Of a stretch of DNA of 64,000 nucleotides, positions 51,738-60,642 are shown one piece after another; the stretch's first letter is position 1; the number at the start of each line of letters is the position of its first letter. The stretch is from Pseudomonas nitroreducens (lineage in GTDB: Bacteria; Pseudomonadota; Gammaproteobacteria; Pseudomonadales; Pseudomonadaceae), in contig NZ_JALJXP010000001.1 in the NCBI RefSeq assembly GCF_024170165.1, forward strand, positions 868,001 to 932,000. The letters are read 5' to 3'. Below the pieces are notes generated by a model. The model had not been told where the DNA came from. It searched no databases and worked only from the letters and a program-made list of their open reading frames with translations. The position numbers and the translations under genes are program-made.

Positions 51738-52742
51738 ATGAAACCTGTCTTCCGCATCGTCGCCGATGGGCGCGACATCACTGCACAGGTCAACGACCGC
51801 GTGCTCGAGCTGGAAGTGACCGATAAGCACGGCCTGGAATCGGACACGCTTTCGCTCACGCTCGACGACCGCGCCGGTACCGTCGCATTGCCCCGGCGAG
51901 GCGCAGAGCTGGCGCTGTACCTGGGCTACGAAGAAACGGGCGTAGCTCCGATGGGCCGCTACAAGGTCGACACCCTCACCTTCAGCGGCGCGCCGGACAC
52001 GCTGGTGATCAAGGCCAAGTCCGCTGACTCGCGCAACGTGGCGAAATCCATCCGCAGCGACAGTTGGGAGAACCTGACGCTGGCGCAGATCGTCGAGCGC
52101 ATCGCCGGACGCAATGGTTGGAAAGCCCAGTGCGAGGTGCAGACACGGATTGTCCGCGCGGACCAGATCAACGAGTCCGACTATCACTTCATTACCCGCC
52201 TGGCGCGGCAGTACGACTGCACGGCAAAGATCGCCGACCTGAAGCTGCTGGTCATGCCGCGACAGGGTGGCCGCAGCGCGACGGGGCAGCCGCTGGACTC
52301 GGTGTTGCTCCAGCGTGGGGACGTCAGCTCCTTCAGCTTCACCCTGGATGACCGCAAGGTGGTCGCGCAGGTGAGCGTGCCTTTCCAGGGGGGCGACGGG
52401 ATCTTGCGGAGCGTGAAGTTGGCCAATCCTGACGCGTCGAAGAAGGTGCTGGCCGAGTACGTCGAGCGCCATGTCCAGGCCAACGAAGCGGCGGCACAGC
52501 AGCTGGCCAGATCGCGCCTGGCGGACTTCAACCGGCAGACGGCCGGCGTACGCCTGCAGCTGCCCGGCCGCACCGATCTGTTCGCCGAGTGCCGGGTCGA
52601 GCTGAGTGGCTTCAAGGCAGGGGTCGATGGCGTGTACCTGGTCGATACCGTGACTCAGCACTATGACGCGAACGGCTGGTCCACCCGTGTGCTGTGCAAT
52701 GGCGGCAACGATGGCAAGGCGTTGGCGGGGGAGGGCGGCTGA
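51738..52742 (+). CDS. Baseplate hub protein (P2 gpD-like)
   Basis: 334 aa, starting MKPVFRIVADGRDITAQVND. Late control gene D family: LTLDDRAGTVALPRRGAELA, INESDYHFITRLARQYDCTA, LSGFKAGVDGVYLVDTVTQH. Trimeric hub that joins tube and spike. In P2 relatives it is followed by lysis genes, as here, and its stop lies 1 bp before the lysozyme ATG. Confidence 0.92.
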   Translation: MKPVFRIVADGRDITAQVNDRVLELEVTDKHGLESDTLSLTLDDRAGTVALPRRGAELALYLGYEETGVAPMGRYKVDTLTFSGAPDTLVIKAKSADSRNVAKSIRSDSWENLTLAQIVERIAGRNGWKAQCEVQTRIVRADQINESDYHFITRLARQYDCTAKIADLKLLVMPRQGGRSATGQPLDSVLLQRGDVSSFSFTLDDRKVVAQVSVPFQGGDGILRSVKLANPDASKKVLAEYVERHVQANEAAAQQLARSRLADFNRQTAGVRLQLPGRTDLFAECRVELSGFKAGVDGVYLVDTVTQHYDANGWSTRVLCNGGNDGKALAGEGG

Positions 52743-52743
52743 C

Positions 52744-53373
52744 ATGTTCATCGACGAACGCCAGCTCCTGCTGATCCTGCCCAACGCCCGCCCCGTAGCG
52801 GGCGTTTTTGTTCCGGTGCTGGACGCCGCCCTGCGCGACTTCGCCATCGACACGCCGGCAAGGACTGCCGCCTTCCTCGCCCAGGTCGGGCATGAGAGCG
52901 CGCAGCTGACCCGTTGCGTGGAGAGCCTGACCTATAGCGCCCAGCGACTGGCCGTCGTCTGGCCCCGGCGCTTTCGTAGCGCGGATGGATCGCCCACGGC
53001 GCTGGCGCGGGAGATCGCTTACCAGCCCGAGCGCATCGCCGACCTCGTGTACGCGGGACGCAATGGCAATGGCGACGAGGCGTCCGGCGATGGCTGGCGC
53101 TTTCGCGGGCGCGGTCTGCTGCAGGTCACCGGGCGGAGCAATTACCGGTCGGTAGGTGAGGGGCTCGAGCAGCCCTTCGTTGCCCGCCCGCAGTTGCTGG
53201 CGGAGCCGCGCTGGGCTTGCCGGTCCGCCGCCTGGTGGTGGCAGCGCAACGGCCTCAACGCGTTGGCCGACAGAGAGCGCTTCGAGGACATCACCTGGCG
53301 TATCAATGGCGGATTGAATGGCCTCGAAGAGCGTGCGCAACTTTGGCGCCGCGCGCGGGAGGTGCTGGGATGA
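52744..53373 (+). CDS. Pyocin lysozyme (glycoside hydrolase 19-type endolysin)
   Basis: 209 aa from the ATG at 52744 (MFIDERQLLLILPNARPVAG). GH19/chitinase-like catalytic fold: FLAQVGHESAQLTRCVESL with the Glu after His, then GDGWRFRGRGLLQVTGRSNY and DITWRINGG. Degrades peptidoglycan to release the tailocin. No signal peptide, so it depends on the holin. Codons 14-22 form a perfect intrinsic terminator (52783-52809). Confidence 0.92.
   Translation: MFIDERQLLLILPNARPVAGVFVPVLDAALRDFAIDTPARTAAFLAQVGHESAQLTRCVESLTYSAQRLAVVWPRRFRSADGSPTALAREIAYQPERIADLVYAGRNGNGDEASGDGWRFRGRGLLQVTGRSNYRSVGEGLEQPFVARPQLLAEPRWACRSAAWWWQRNGLNALADRERFEDITWRINGGLNGLEERAQLWRRAREVLG
52783..52809 (+). terminator. Intrinsic terminator inside the lysozyme coding sequence
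   Basis: AACGCCCGC and GCGGGCGTT (9 bp) with a CCCGTA loop, then TTTG. It lies 40 bp into the gene. The T-run is made by GTT TTT GTT, rare codons for this GC-rich region. Confidence 0.75.
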
Positions 53374-53726
53374 ACCGCTTCTGGCTGGCGCTGTGTCTGG
53401 TCGGTTTTCTATCGGGTGGCTTCGTCGGCGGCTGGCTGACGGCACGTTTCTACGCCGATCGGCTGGAGAGCCTGCGCCTGGAGCAGGCGCGCTGCAGCGA
53501 TGCCGGCAAGGTGCTGGAGTCGAAGCTGGCGCTGCAGAGCGCTCAGGTCGAGGCATTGCAGCAGGCTGCCCGCCAGCGCGCCGCCTCCGCCGAGAGTGCT
53601 CTGGCCCGGGCGCGCGAGCAGGCGCACAGCCATGAGGTCGCTGCCGGTCGACTGCTGCTGGAACGCAGTGAGGGCGAGGAATGTGCGGTGGTGCGCCAGT
53701 TGATCGACCGGGAGCTGTTGCCATGA
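53370..53726 (+). CDS. i-spanin (Rz-like lysis protein)
   Basis: 118 aa from the ATG at 53370 (ATGA overlap with lysozyme). One N-terminal membrane helix (LALCLVGFLSGGFVGGWLTA), then a coiled-coil periplasmic part rich in Ala, Gln and Arg (VEALQQAARQRAASAESALA). The topology is that of inner-membrane Rz spanins. It pairs with the next lipoprotein gene to disrupt the outer membrane. Confidence 0.82.
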   Translation: MNRFWLALCLVGFLSGGFVGGWLTARFYADRLESLRLEQARCSDAGKVLESKLALQSAQVEALQQAARQRAASAESALARAREQAHSHEVAAGRLLLERSEGEECAVVRQLIDRELLP

Positions 53727-53974
53727 AATGGCTGCTGGCGATTCCCGTGCTGCTCCTGACGGGCTGCGCGGTGACTGTGCCGAAGCCCGTGGACGTGCGC
53801 ATTCCCGTCCCGGTGCCGTGCCAGGCGCCGGCGGTCGAAACCCCGCGATTCGCTACCGCCGACCTGCGCCCGGCGGACGACCTGCAAACCAAGGTGCGCG
53901 CGCTGTTGGCCGAGCGGCAACAGCGCCTGGCCTACGAAACCCGCCTGCGTGCCGCCCTCGACGGGTGCCGCTGA
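53723..53974 (+). CDS. o-spanin (Rz1-like lipoprotein)
   Basis: 83 aa from the ATG at 53723. Lipoprotein signal MKWLLAIPVLLLTGCAVT (lipobox Cys at residue 15), then a Pro-rich stretch (PKPVDVRIPVPVPCQAPAVE) typical of outer-membrane Rz1. Overlaps the i-spanin stop by ATGA. Right end of the tailocin. Confidence 0.82.
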   Translation: MKWLLAIPVLLLTGCAVTVPKPVDVRIPVPVPCQAPAVETPRFATADLRPADDLQTKVRALLAERQQRLAYETRLRAALDGCR

Positions 53975-54068
53975 ACTTTCCTACCTTCGTCGGCAGGGCC
54001 GCCGCGCGTATTGCGCTGGCGCCCGGCCTTGGGCTACTGTTCGGCCATCGCTAGGCGAGACCGCAACC

Positions 54069-54137
54069 GTGATCCACAGCACCCGCATCATCACCTCCCT
54101 CCTCAAGGCATTCGCCCGTTGGCGCTGGCGCGCCTGA
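54069..54137 (+). CDS. Predicted trpGDC leader peptide
   Basis: 22 codons from a GTG, ending [12 protein letters not shown], with two Trp codons near the stop. A promoter-like TTGCGC-18-TACTGT (54011-54040) precedes it. Downstream, CCGGCatagcGCCGG followed by TCTCTTCTT (about 54151-54174) could be the attenuator terminator. Homologous in ending and start context to the leader before trpE at 36204. Confidence 0.75.
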   Translation: MIHSTRIITSLLKAFARWRWRA

Positions 54138-54291
54138 TTCCTTCTTTCCCGGCATAGCGCCGGTCTCTTCTTACGCGTCCATTCCTCCCATCCGCTGGCA
54201 TAATTGCCAGATTCGCGCAGCCTACGAGGCCGCAACGGGTGTCGACGATGGCGCGATCCGAAAGCAGTGCAATCATGAGGTTCGAGCAGAC

Positions 54292-54888
54292 ATGCTGCTG
54301 ATGATCGATAACTACGATTCCTTCACCTACAACCTGGTGCAGTACTTCGCCGAGTTGAAGGCCGACATCCACGTCATTCGCAATGACGAACTGAGCGTCG
54401 ACGAGATCGCCGCACTCAATCCCGAACGCATCGTCCTGTCCCCCGGCCCGTGCACGCCGAACGAGGCGGGCGTGTCCCTGGAAGTCATCGAGCGCTTCGC
54501 CGGCAAGCTGCCGCTGCTGGGCGTGTGCCTGGGCCACCAGTCCATCGGCCAGGCGTTCGGCGGTGACGTGGTGCGTGCCCGCCAGGTCATGCACGGCAAG
54601 GTCAGCCCGGTGTTCCACAAGGACCTGGGCGTATTCGCCGGCCTGAACAATCCGCTGACCCAGACCCGTTACCACTCCCTGGTGGTGAAGCGCGAGACAC
54701 TGCCCGAGTGCCTGGAAGTCACCGCCTGGACGGCGCTGGAAGACGGCTCGGTCGACGAGATCATGGGCCTGCGCCACAAGACGCTGAACGTCGAGGGCGT
54801 GCAGTTCCACCCCGAGTCGATCCTTTCCGAACAGGGCCACGAGATGCTGGCCAACTTCCTCAAGCAGACCGGCGGGGTGCGCGCATGA
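54292..54888 (+). CDS. trpG: Anthranilate synthase component II (glutamine amidotransferase)
   Basis: Supplies ammonia from glutamine to TrpE. 198 aa, starting [19 protein letters not shown]. Class I amidotransferase triad: nucleophile Cys in [15 protein letters not shown], and His-Glu in [14 protein letters not shown]. The oxyanion motif [12 protein letters not shown] is present. Starts trpGDC after the leader peptide. The stop overlaps trpD (ATGA). Confidence 0.97.
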   Translation: MLLMIDNYDSFTYNLVQYFAELKADIHVIRNDELSVDEIAALNPERIVLSPGPCTPNEAGVSLEVIERFAGKLPLLGVCLGHQSIGQAFGGDVVRARQVMHGKVSPVFHKDLGVFAGLNNPLTQTRYHSLVVKRETLPECLEVTAWTALEDGSVDEIMGLRHKTLNVEGVQFHPESILSEQGHEMLANFLKQTGGVRA

Positions 54889-55934
54889 ACATCAAGGAAG
54901 CCCTCGGCCGCGTGGTCAACCAGCTGGACCTGACCACCGAGGAAATGCAGGACGTCATGCGCGAGATCATGACCGGTCAGTGCACCGACGCGCAGATCGG
55001 CGCCTTCCTCATGGGCATGCGCATGAAGAGCGAGACCATCGACGAGATCGTCGGCGCCGTGGCAGTGATGCGCGAGCTGGCCGACCAGGTCGAGCTCGAC
55101 AGCCTCAAGCACGTGGTCGATGTGGTCGGCACCGGTGGCGACGGCGCGAACATCTTCAACGTGTCCTCGGCGGCGGCCTTCGTGGTCGCCGCGGCGGGCG
55201 GCAAGGTCGCCAAGCACGGAAACCGTGCGGTCTCCGGCAAGAGCGGCAGCGCCGACCTGCTGGAAGCCGCCGGCATCTACCTGGACCTGAAACCGGTCCA
55301 GGTGAAGCGTTGCATCGAGACCGTGGGCGTCGGCTTCATGTTCGCCCAGGTCCACCACAAGGCCATGAAGCACGCTGCCGGCCCGCGCCGCGAGCTGGGC
55401 TTGCGTACGTTGTTCAACATGCTCGGCCCGCTGACCAACCCGGCGGGCGTGAAGCACCAGGTAGTCGGCGTGTTCAGCCAGGCGCTGTGCCGCCCGCTGG
55501 CCGAGGTGCTCAAGCGCCTGGGCAGCGAGCACATCCTGGTGGTGCATTCCCGTGATGGTCTGGACGAGTTCAGCCTCGCCGCACCGACCCACGTCGCCGA
55601 ACTGAAGGACGGCGTGGTCACCGAATACGAAGTGCAGCCCGAGGACTTCGGCATCAAGAGCCAGAGCCTGATCGGCCTGACCGTGGACAGCCCGCAGCAG
55701 TCGCTGGAGCTGATCCGTGACGCCCTCGGCCGGCGCAAGACCGAGGCCGGGCAGAAGGCCGCCGAGCTGATCGTGCTCAACGCCGGCGCCGCGCTTTACG
55801 CCGCGGACCTGGCCACCAGCCTGCACGAAGGCATGCAACTGGCCCACGACGCCCTGCACACCGGGCTGGCGCGGGAGAAAATGGAAGAGCTGGCGGCCTT
55901 CACCGCCGTTTACCGAGAGGAGAACGCACAGTGA
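54885..55934 (+). CDS. trpD: Anthranilate phosphoribosyltransferase
   Basis: Couples anthranilate to PRPP. 349 aa from the ATG at 54885 ([16 protein letters not shown]). Motifs: [59 protein letters not shown] and [15 protein letters not shown]. Translationally coupled on both sides. Confidence 0.97.
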   Translation: MNIKEALGRVVNQLDLTTEEMQDVMREIMTGQCTDAQIGAFLMGMRMKSETIDEIVGAVAVMRELADQVELDSLKHVVDVVGTGGDGANIFNVSSAAAFVVAAAGGKVAKHGNRAVSGKSGSADLLEAAGIYLDLKPVQVKRCIETVGVGFMFAQVHHKAMKHAAGPRRELGLRTLFNMLGPLTNPAGVKHQVVGVFSQALCRPLAEVLKRLGSEHILVVHSRDGLDEFSLAAPTHVAELKDGVVTEYEVQPEDFGIKSQSLIGLTVDSPQQSLELIRDALGRRKTEAGQKAAELIVLNAGAALYAADLATSLHEGMQLAHDALHTGLAREKMEELAAFTAVYREENAQ

Positions 55935-56767
55935 GTGTGCCGACGGTTCTGCAGAAGATCCTGGCCCGCAAGGCCGAAGAAGTCGCCGAACGCCGCGCCC
56001 GTGTCAGCTTTGCTGAGGTGGAGCAACTGGCGCGTGCGGCGGACGCCCCTCGTGGTTTCGCCAACGCCCTGCTGGACCGCGCCAAGCGTCGCGAGGCCGC
56101 GGTGATTGCCGAGGTGAAGAAGGCCTCGCCGAGCAAGGGCATCCTGCGCGAGAACTTCGACCCGGCCGATATCGCCCGCAGCTACGAAGAGGGCGGCGCG
56201 GCCTGCCTCTCGGTGCTGACCGACATCGACTTCTTCCTCGGCAGCGACGCCTACCTGAAGGAAGCCCGCGCGGCCTGCTCGCTGCCGGTGATCCGCAAGG
56301 ATTTTCTGATCGATCCGTACCAGGTGGTGGAAGCTCGCGCCATCGGTGCCGACTGCATCCTGCTGATCGTCTCGGCGCTGGATGACGTGCGCATGGCCGA
56401 ACTGGCCTCGGTGGCCAAGGATGTCGGCCTTGACGTGCTGGTGGAAGTGCACGATGCCCCGGAGCTGGAGCGCGCGCTGAAGACCCTGGACACCCCGCTG
56501 GTCGGTATCAACAACCGCAACCTGCACACCTTCGAGGTGAGCCTGGAGACCACCCTCGACCTGCTGCCGGAAATCCCGCGCGAGCGCATGGTGATCACCG
56601 AGAGCGGCATCCTCAACCGCGCCGATGTCGAGCTGATGGAAGTCAGCGACGTGTTCGGCTTCCTGGTCGGCGAAGCCTTCATGCGCGCCGACGAGCCGGG
56701 TACCGAGCTCAAGCGCCTGTTCTTCCCCGAGCGCAGCAAGGTCAAGCTGGGCGCCGATCCGGACTGA
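55931..56767 (+). CDS. trpC: Indole-3-glycerol phosphate synthase
   Basis: Ring closure of CdRP to indole-3-glycerol phosphate. 278 aa from a GTG at 55931 overlapping the trpD stop (GTGA). TIM barrel: [61 protein letters not shown], and [14 protein letters not shown]. Monofunctional, without a TrpF fusion. Ends at a strong terminator. Confidence 0.97.
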   Translation: MSVPTVLQKILARKAEEVAERRARVSFAEVEQLARAADAPRGFANALLDRAKRREAAVIAEVKKASPSKGILRENFDPADIARSYEEGGAACLSVLTDIDFFLGSDAYLKEARAACSLPVIRKDFLIDPYQVVEARAIGADCILLIVSALDDVRMAELASVAKDVGLDVLVEVHDAPELERALKTLDTPLVGINNRNLHTFEVSLETTLDLLPEIPRERMVITESGILNRADVELMEVSDVFGFLVGEAFMRADEPGTELKRLFFPERSKVKLGADPD

Positions 56768-56782
56768 CGCTTTCTGCGGACA

Positions 56783-56812
56783 CAAAAAAGCCGGCGATTG
56801 CCGGCTTTTTTG
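56783..56812. terminator. Bidirectional terminator between trpC and vfr
   Basis: AAAAAAGCCGGC and GCCGGCTTTTTT arms with a GATT loop, symmetrical. It serves convergent trpC (plus) and vfr (minus). Confidence 0.93.
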
Positions 56813-56827
56813 CTTTCTGGCGAATCT

Positions 56828-57475
56828 TCAGCGGGTGCCGAAGACCACCATGGTCTTGCCTTTCACGTGCACCAGGCCCTGCTCTTCCAGGCTCTTGAGC
56901 ACGCGGCCGACCATCTCGCGGGAGCAGCCGACGATGCGGCCGATTTCCTGGCGGGTGATCTTGATCTGCATGCCGTCCGGGTGGGTCATGGCGTCCGGCT
57001 GCTGGCAGAGGTCCAGCAGGGTGCGTGCGACGCGGCCGGTGACATCGAGGAAGGCCAGGTCGCCGACCTTGCGTGTGGTCTTGCGCAGGCGGTCCGCCAT
57101 CTGGCTGCCCAGGGTCAGGAGAATCTCCGGGTCCTGCTGGCTCAGTTCGCGGAACTTCGCGTAGCTGATCTCGGCAACTTCGCATTCGGTCTTGGCGCGG
57201 ATCCAGGCGCTTCGCTCCTGGCCAGTGCTGCCTTCCTTCTCGAAGAGCCCCATCTCGCCGAAGAAGTCGCCCGTGTTGAGGTATCCGATGATCATCTCGC
57301 GGCCATCGTCATCCTCGATCAGGACGGTTACCGACCCCTTGATGATGAAGAACAGGCTCTCGCAGCGGTCACCGGCGTAGATGATGGTGCTCTTGGCGGT
57401 GAAGCGGCGGCGATGACAGTGCGCGAGCAACTTGTCGAGGTTCTTGATTTTGGGTGTGAGGGTAATAGCTACCAT
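56828..57475 (-). CDS. vfr: cAMP receptor protein homolog Vfr/Crp
   Basis: 215 aa, starting [20 protein letters not shown]. cAMP-binding beta-roll with FFGEMGLFE (E74) and the phosphate-binding R88-S89 ([10 protein letters not shown]). Long C-helix, then [23 protein letters not shown]. In P. aeruginosa Vfr globally regulates virulence, quorum sensing and type III secretion. In this species targets are unknown. Convergent with trpC. Confidence 0.95.
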   Translation of the reverse strand: MVAITLTPKIKNLDKLLAHCHRRRFTAKSTIIYAGDRCESLFFIIKGSVTVLIEDDDGREMIIGYLNTGDFFGEMGLFEKEGSTGQERSAWIRAKTECEVAEISYAKFRELSQQDPEILLTLGSQMADRLRKTTRKVGDLAFLDVTGRVARTLLDLCQQPDAMTHPDGMQIKITRQEIGRIVGCSREMVGRVLKSLEEQGLVHVKGKTMVVFGTR

Positions 57476-57851
57476 GCCCGAGTCCCGGAAAGTAGAAAGA
57501 GTGGCCTTTGCACAACAGGCGCTAATGATTTTTTATGTTCAGCTGAAGTGCCGTGCGTCCCTGGCGCGATCCCCCTCGATCCCCAGGGCGGCATGATTGC
57601 CTAGCTGAGCAGTCTTGCATGTACGTAAATCAGCAAGAGCTTAACAGACGACGTGTTACCAGCAATCGGAAGTCTGGAACGTTCGTGTAGGCAATTTCCG
57701 AGAGTGTGCCAGTAAACCGGCGCCAGCTTAAGTGATAAATGCATACTTGCCGTGTGGAAATGAGACCTGGGTAACAGCCATCGCTCCCACTGGGCGTGCT
57801 AGGGGCCTGTGATAAGCTGTCGCCCCTTTTTTTCCGGCGGAGTTCCTTGCA
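57476..57851. promoter_or_regulatory. Divergent vfr/OsmC-like control region
   Basis: 376 bp without a credible gene. A TGTGATAAGC segment (about 57808) is only a half-match to a CRP-type TGTGA-N6-TCACA site. The ribosome site GGCGGAG precedes the OsmC-like ATG. I see no other defined element. Confidence 0.35.
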
Positions 57852-58274
57852 ATGAAAGCGCGAATCCAGTGGGCGGGCGAGGCGATGTTCCTCGGTGAAT
57901 CCGGCAGCGGCCACGTCGTGGTGATGGACGGTCCGCCGGATGCCGGTGGTCGCAACCTGGGCGTGCGCCCCATGGAAATGCTCCTGCTCGGCCTGGGCGG
58001 CTGCACCAATTTCGACGTGGTCAGCATCCTGAAGAAGGGCCGCCAGCCGGTGGAAAGCTGCGAGGCCTTCCTCGAGGCCGAGCGCGCCGACGAAGACCCG
58101 AAGGTGTTCACCAAGATCCACGTGCATTTCGTGGTCAAGGGGCGCGGCCTGAAGGAAGCCCAGGTGAAGCGCGCGGTGGAACTTTCCGCCGAGAAATACT
58201 GCTCCGCCTCGATCATGCTCGGCCGCGCCGGCGTCGAGATCACCCACGACTACGAGATCGTGGAACTGGGCTGA
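57852..58274 (+). CDS. OsmC/YhfA-family thiol peroxidase-like protein
   Basis: 140 aa. OsmC fold with the two redox Cys of the family: LGGCTNFDVVSIL (about residue 51) and EKYCSASIMLGR (about 117). Closest in layout to E. coli YhfA, a member that lies near crp, and here too the gene is next to the crp homolog. Physiological substrate unknown. Confidence 0.88.
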   Translation: MKARIQWAGEAMFLGESGSGHVVVMDGPPDAGGRNLGVRPMEMLLLGLGGCTNFDVVSILKKGRQPVESCEAFLEAERADEDPKVFTKIHVHFVVKGRGLKEAQVKRAVELSAEKYCSASIMLGRAGVEITHDYEIVELG

Positions 58275-58317
58275 CAGCCCCCTTCATCCTTTCATCATCA
58301 AGGGTGCGCAAACTCTG

Positions 58318-58339
58318 GCAGAGGTCGCCTGACCTCTGC
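58318..58339. promoter_or_regulatory. 22-bp inverted repeat upstream of speD
   Basis: GCAGAGGTC and GACCTCTGC with a 4-base GCCT centre, directly followed by a -10-like TGCATAATG and, about 15 bases later, six T. It could be an operator at a speD promoter or a terminator-like hairpin for the OsmC-type gene. Confidence 0.45.
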
Positions 58340-58500
58340 ATAATGCGCCACCTTTTTTCAGGGCCATCCGGTCCGAAACCAAGCAACCACAATCGCCATC
58401 GCGAAGAGGTGTAAACCGTCCTACGCAGGTGCCGCCGTACGCATCTGACGGGCATGCTCAACCACGCGGCAGAGCCGCATTTGATGAGAGTTATCCCACG

Positions 58501-59295
58501 GTGAAAAGCAAACTCAAGCTCCACGGGTTCAACAACCTGACGAAGACCTTGAGCTTCAACATCTATGACATCTGCTATGCCGAGACGCCTGAAGACCAGC
58601 AGGCCTACGTGCAGTACATCGACGAAGAGTACGATGCCGAACGTCTCACGCAGATCCTCACCGATGTTGTCGACATCATTGGCGCAAACATCCTGAACAT
58701 CGCCCGTCAGGATTACGATCCGCAAGGCGCCAGCGTGACCATCCTGATCTCCGAGCAGCCGGTCACTCCGACCGACAGCCAGATCGAGGAATCCCCGGGG
58801 CCGCTACCGGAAACCATCCTGGCGCACCTCGACAAGAGCCATATCACCGTGCACACCTATCCGGAGATCCATCCGGTGGAAGGCATTGCGACCTTCCGGG
58901 TGGACATCGATGTGTCGACCTGCGGTGTCATCTCGCCGCTGAAAGCGCTCAACTACCTCATCCACCAGTTCGATTCGGACATCGTCACCGTGGATTACCG
59001 CGTGCGTGGCTTCACCCGCGACGTGGAAGGCAAGAAGCACTTCATCGACCACGAGATCAACTCGATCCAGAACTATCTTTCCGACGACACGTACGAGGCC
59101 TATCAGATGACCGACGTGAACGTGTACCAGGAGAACCTGTTCCACACCAAGATGCTGCTCAAGGAGTTCGACCTGGACAACTACCTGTTCGGTGACGCGA
59201 CCCGCAACCTGTCGCCCGAGCAGCGCAAGCAGGTGGAAGAGCGCGTACGGCACGAGATGCTGGAGATCTTCTACGCGCGTAACATGCCGCGCTGA
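58501..59295 (+). CDS. speD: S-adenosylmethionine decarboxylase proenzyme
   Basis: Makes decarboxylated SAM for spermidine synthesis. 264 aa from a GTG at 58501 ([20 protein letters not shown]). This matches the family length, and the upstream frame extension has no similarity. Self-cleavage is expected between K112 and S113 ([16 protein letters not shown]), giving the pyruvoyl group. [17 protein letters not shown] is conserved. Class 1A enzyme as in E. coli. Confidence 0.96.
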   Translation: MKSKLKLHGFNNLTKTLSFNIYDICYAETPEDQQAYVQYIDEEYDAERLTQILTDVVDIIGANILNIARQDYDPQGASVTILISEQPVTPTDSQIEESPGPLPETILAHLDKSHITVHTYPEIHPVEGIATFRVDIDVSTCGVISPLKALNYLIHQFDSDIVTVDYRVRGFTRDVEGKKHFIDHEINSIQNYLSDDTYEAYQMTDVNVYQENLFHTKMLLKEFDLDNYLFGDATRNLSPEQRKQVEERVRHEMLEIFYARNMPR

Positions 59296-59426
59296 TCGAG
59301 CTGCTGCGCTGGGAGATACGGCGTTGAAAAGCCGAGCTGAAATGCTCATTTGCTGCAGCAAACTCCGCTTTCATCCCGACTTTTCGCCTTGTCTCTCCTG
59401 CGCTCGTAACGCTCGATAGTAGAAAC

Positions 59427-59458
59427 GAAAAAGGGGCGCCCACTGGGCGCCCCTTTTC
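59427..59458. terminator. Terminator between speD and coq7
   Basis: AAAAAGGGGCGCCC and GGGCGCCCCTTTT arms around ACT, able to act on both strands. It lies between convergent speD and coq7. Confidence 0.88.
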
Positions 59459-59471
59459 TTTGCCGGCCGGA

Positions 59472-60119
59472 TCAGATCCGGTAGGTGGACCGGGTCATCA
59501 CCTTGGACAGCAGTGTCATGCCGAACTTCACCGGCGCCGGGAAGCGCAGGCCGCCGGCCTCGATGGCGCTGGTGGCGTGGTGTGCTTCGTCCTGGCGCAT
59601 CTGTTCGAGGATGGCGCGGGACTTCTGGTCCTCGGCGGGGATTTCCGCCAGGTGCTCGTCCAGGTGCTTGCATACCTGGTCCTCGGTGGCCGCGACGAAG
59701 CCCAGGCTGACGCGGTCGCTGATCAGCCCGGCGGCGGCGCCAACGCCGAAGGACAGGCCGTAGAAGATCGGGTTGAGCACGCTGGGGCGGCTACCCAGCT
59801 CGCGGATGCGCTGTTCGCACCAGGCGAGGTGGTCGACTTCCTCGTCGGCTGCTTCTTCCATGGCCTTGCGCACCTTCGGCAGCTTGGCGGTCAGTGCCTG
59901 GCCCTGATAGAGCGCCTGGGCGCAGACCTCGCCGGTATGGTTGATGCGCATCAGCCCGGCCACGTGGCGGGCATCGGTGTCGCTGAGCTCGGCATCGGGC
60001 TGGACGATGGCGGGGGACGGGCGTCCCGGGTGACCGCTGAAGGGCAGCAGGGTGCGCAGCGCGGCATCGGCCTGCAGCAGGAAGCGGTCGGTGGGGGAGT
60101 AGTGACGGTCGGCGGACAT
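59472..60119 (-). CDS. coq7: 3-demethoxyubiquinol 3-hydroxylase (Coq7-type)
   Basis: Di-iron monooxygenase for the C6 hydroxylation step of ubiquinone synthesis. 215 aa, starting [20 protein letters not shown]. Iron ligands in [35 protein letters not shown] and RQDEAHHA. P. aeruginosa uses Coq7 instead of E. coli UbiF, and the synteny agrees. Confidence 0.95.
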   Translation of the reverse strand: MSADRHYSPTDRFLLQADAALRTLLPFSGHPGRPSPAIVQPDAELSDTDARHVAGLMRINHTGEVCAQALYQGQALTAKLPKVRKAMEEAADEEVDHLAWCEQRIRELGSRPSVLNPIFYGLSFGVGAAAGLISDRVSLGFVAATEDQVCKHLDEHLAEIPAEDQKSRAILEQMRQDEAHHATSAIEAGGLRFPAPVKFGMTLLSKVMTRSTYRI

Positions 60120-60221
60120 GGCGCACCTCCGAGTAGGAACATTCGCCCGGCAGTTTACCGGATGGCGGATGACAGGTCTTGCCGAGGTGCGCGCAGCTTC
60201 TTCTGCCCGATCAACTGAGGA

Positions 60222-60560
60222 TCAGCCCGGTGGCCAGTGCATCTGGCGCTGACCCAGTACGTGCATGTGGATGTGGTGCACGGTCTGGCCGCCCAGGTCG
60301 TTGCAGTTCATCACCACGCGGAAACCCTCGTCACAGCCCTGCTCCTTCGCCAGGCGCTGGGCGGTGAACAGGATGTGACCGGCCAGTGGCTTGTCCGCCT
60401 CGGTCAGGTCGTTGAGGGTGGAAACGTGTTTCTTCGGGATCACCAGGAAATGTACCGGCGCCTGCGGGCCGATGTCGTGGAAGGCGATGACCTGATCATC
60501 TTCATAGAGTTTTTTCGCGGGGATATGCCCGGCGACGATCTTGCAGAACAGGCAGTCCAC
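60222..60560 (-). CDS. HIT family hydrolase (HinT-like)
   Basis: 112 aa from a GTG at 60560, preceded by GGAGG. The upstream extension is not family-like. N-terminal zinc-type CLFCKIVAGHIPAKKLYED and the histidine triad VHHIHMHVLG (H96, H98, H100). Purine nucleoside phosphoramidase of unknown physiological role. Its gene lies 82 bp downstream of the short-chain dehydrogenase stop. Confidence 0.93.
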   Translation of the reverse strand: MDCLFCKIVAGHIPAKKLYEDDQVIAFHDIGPQAPVHFLVIPKKHVSTLNDLTEADKPLAGHILFTAQRLAKEQGCDEGFRVVMNCNDLGGQTVHHIHMHVLGQRQMHWPPG

Positions 60561-60642
60561 GAAATAATCCTCCGGCCAGGCCGAGTAGAAAAGGGCAGGG
60601 AAGGAGTTTAGCGCCCGCGCGGCGGCTGCGCCCAGTACTGGT

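Noticed and set aside
53975-54291. Search for an attachment site, integrase or tRNA at the right tailocin edge
   Set aside because: No integrase or tRNA is present. The only repeat shared with the left side is explained by the trp leader peptides.
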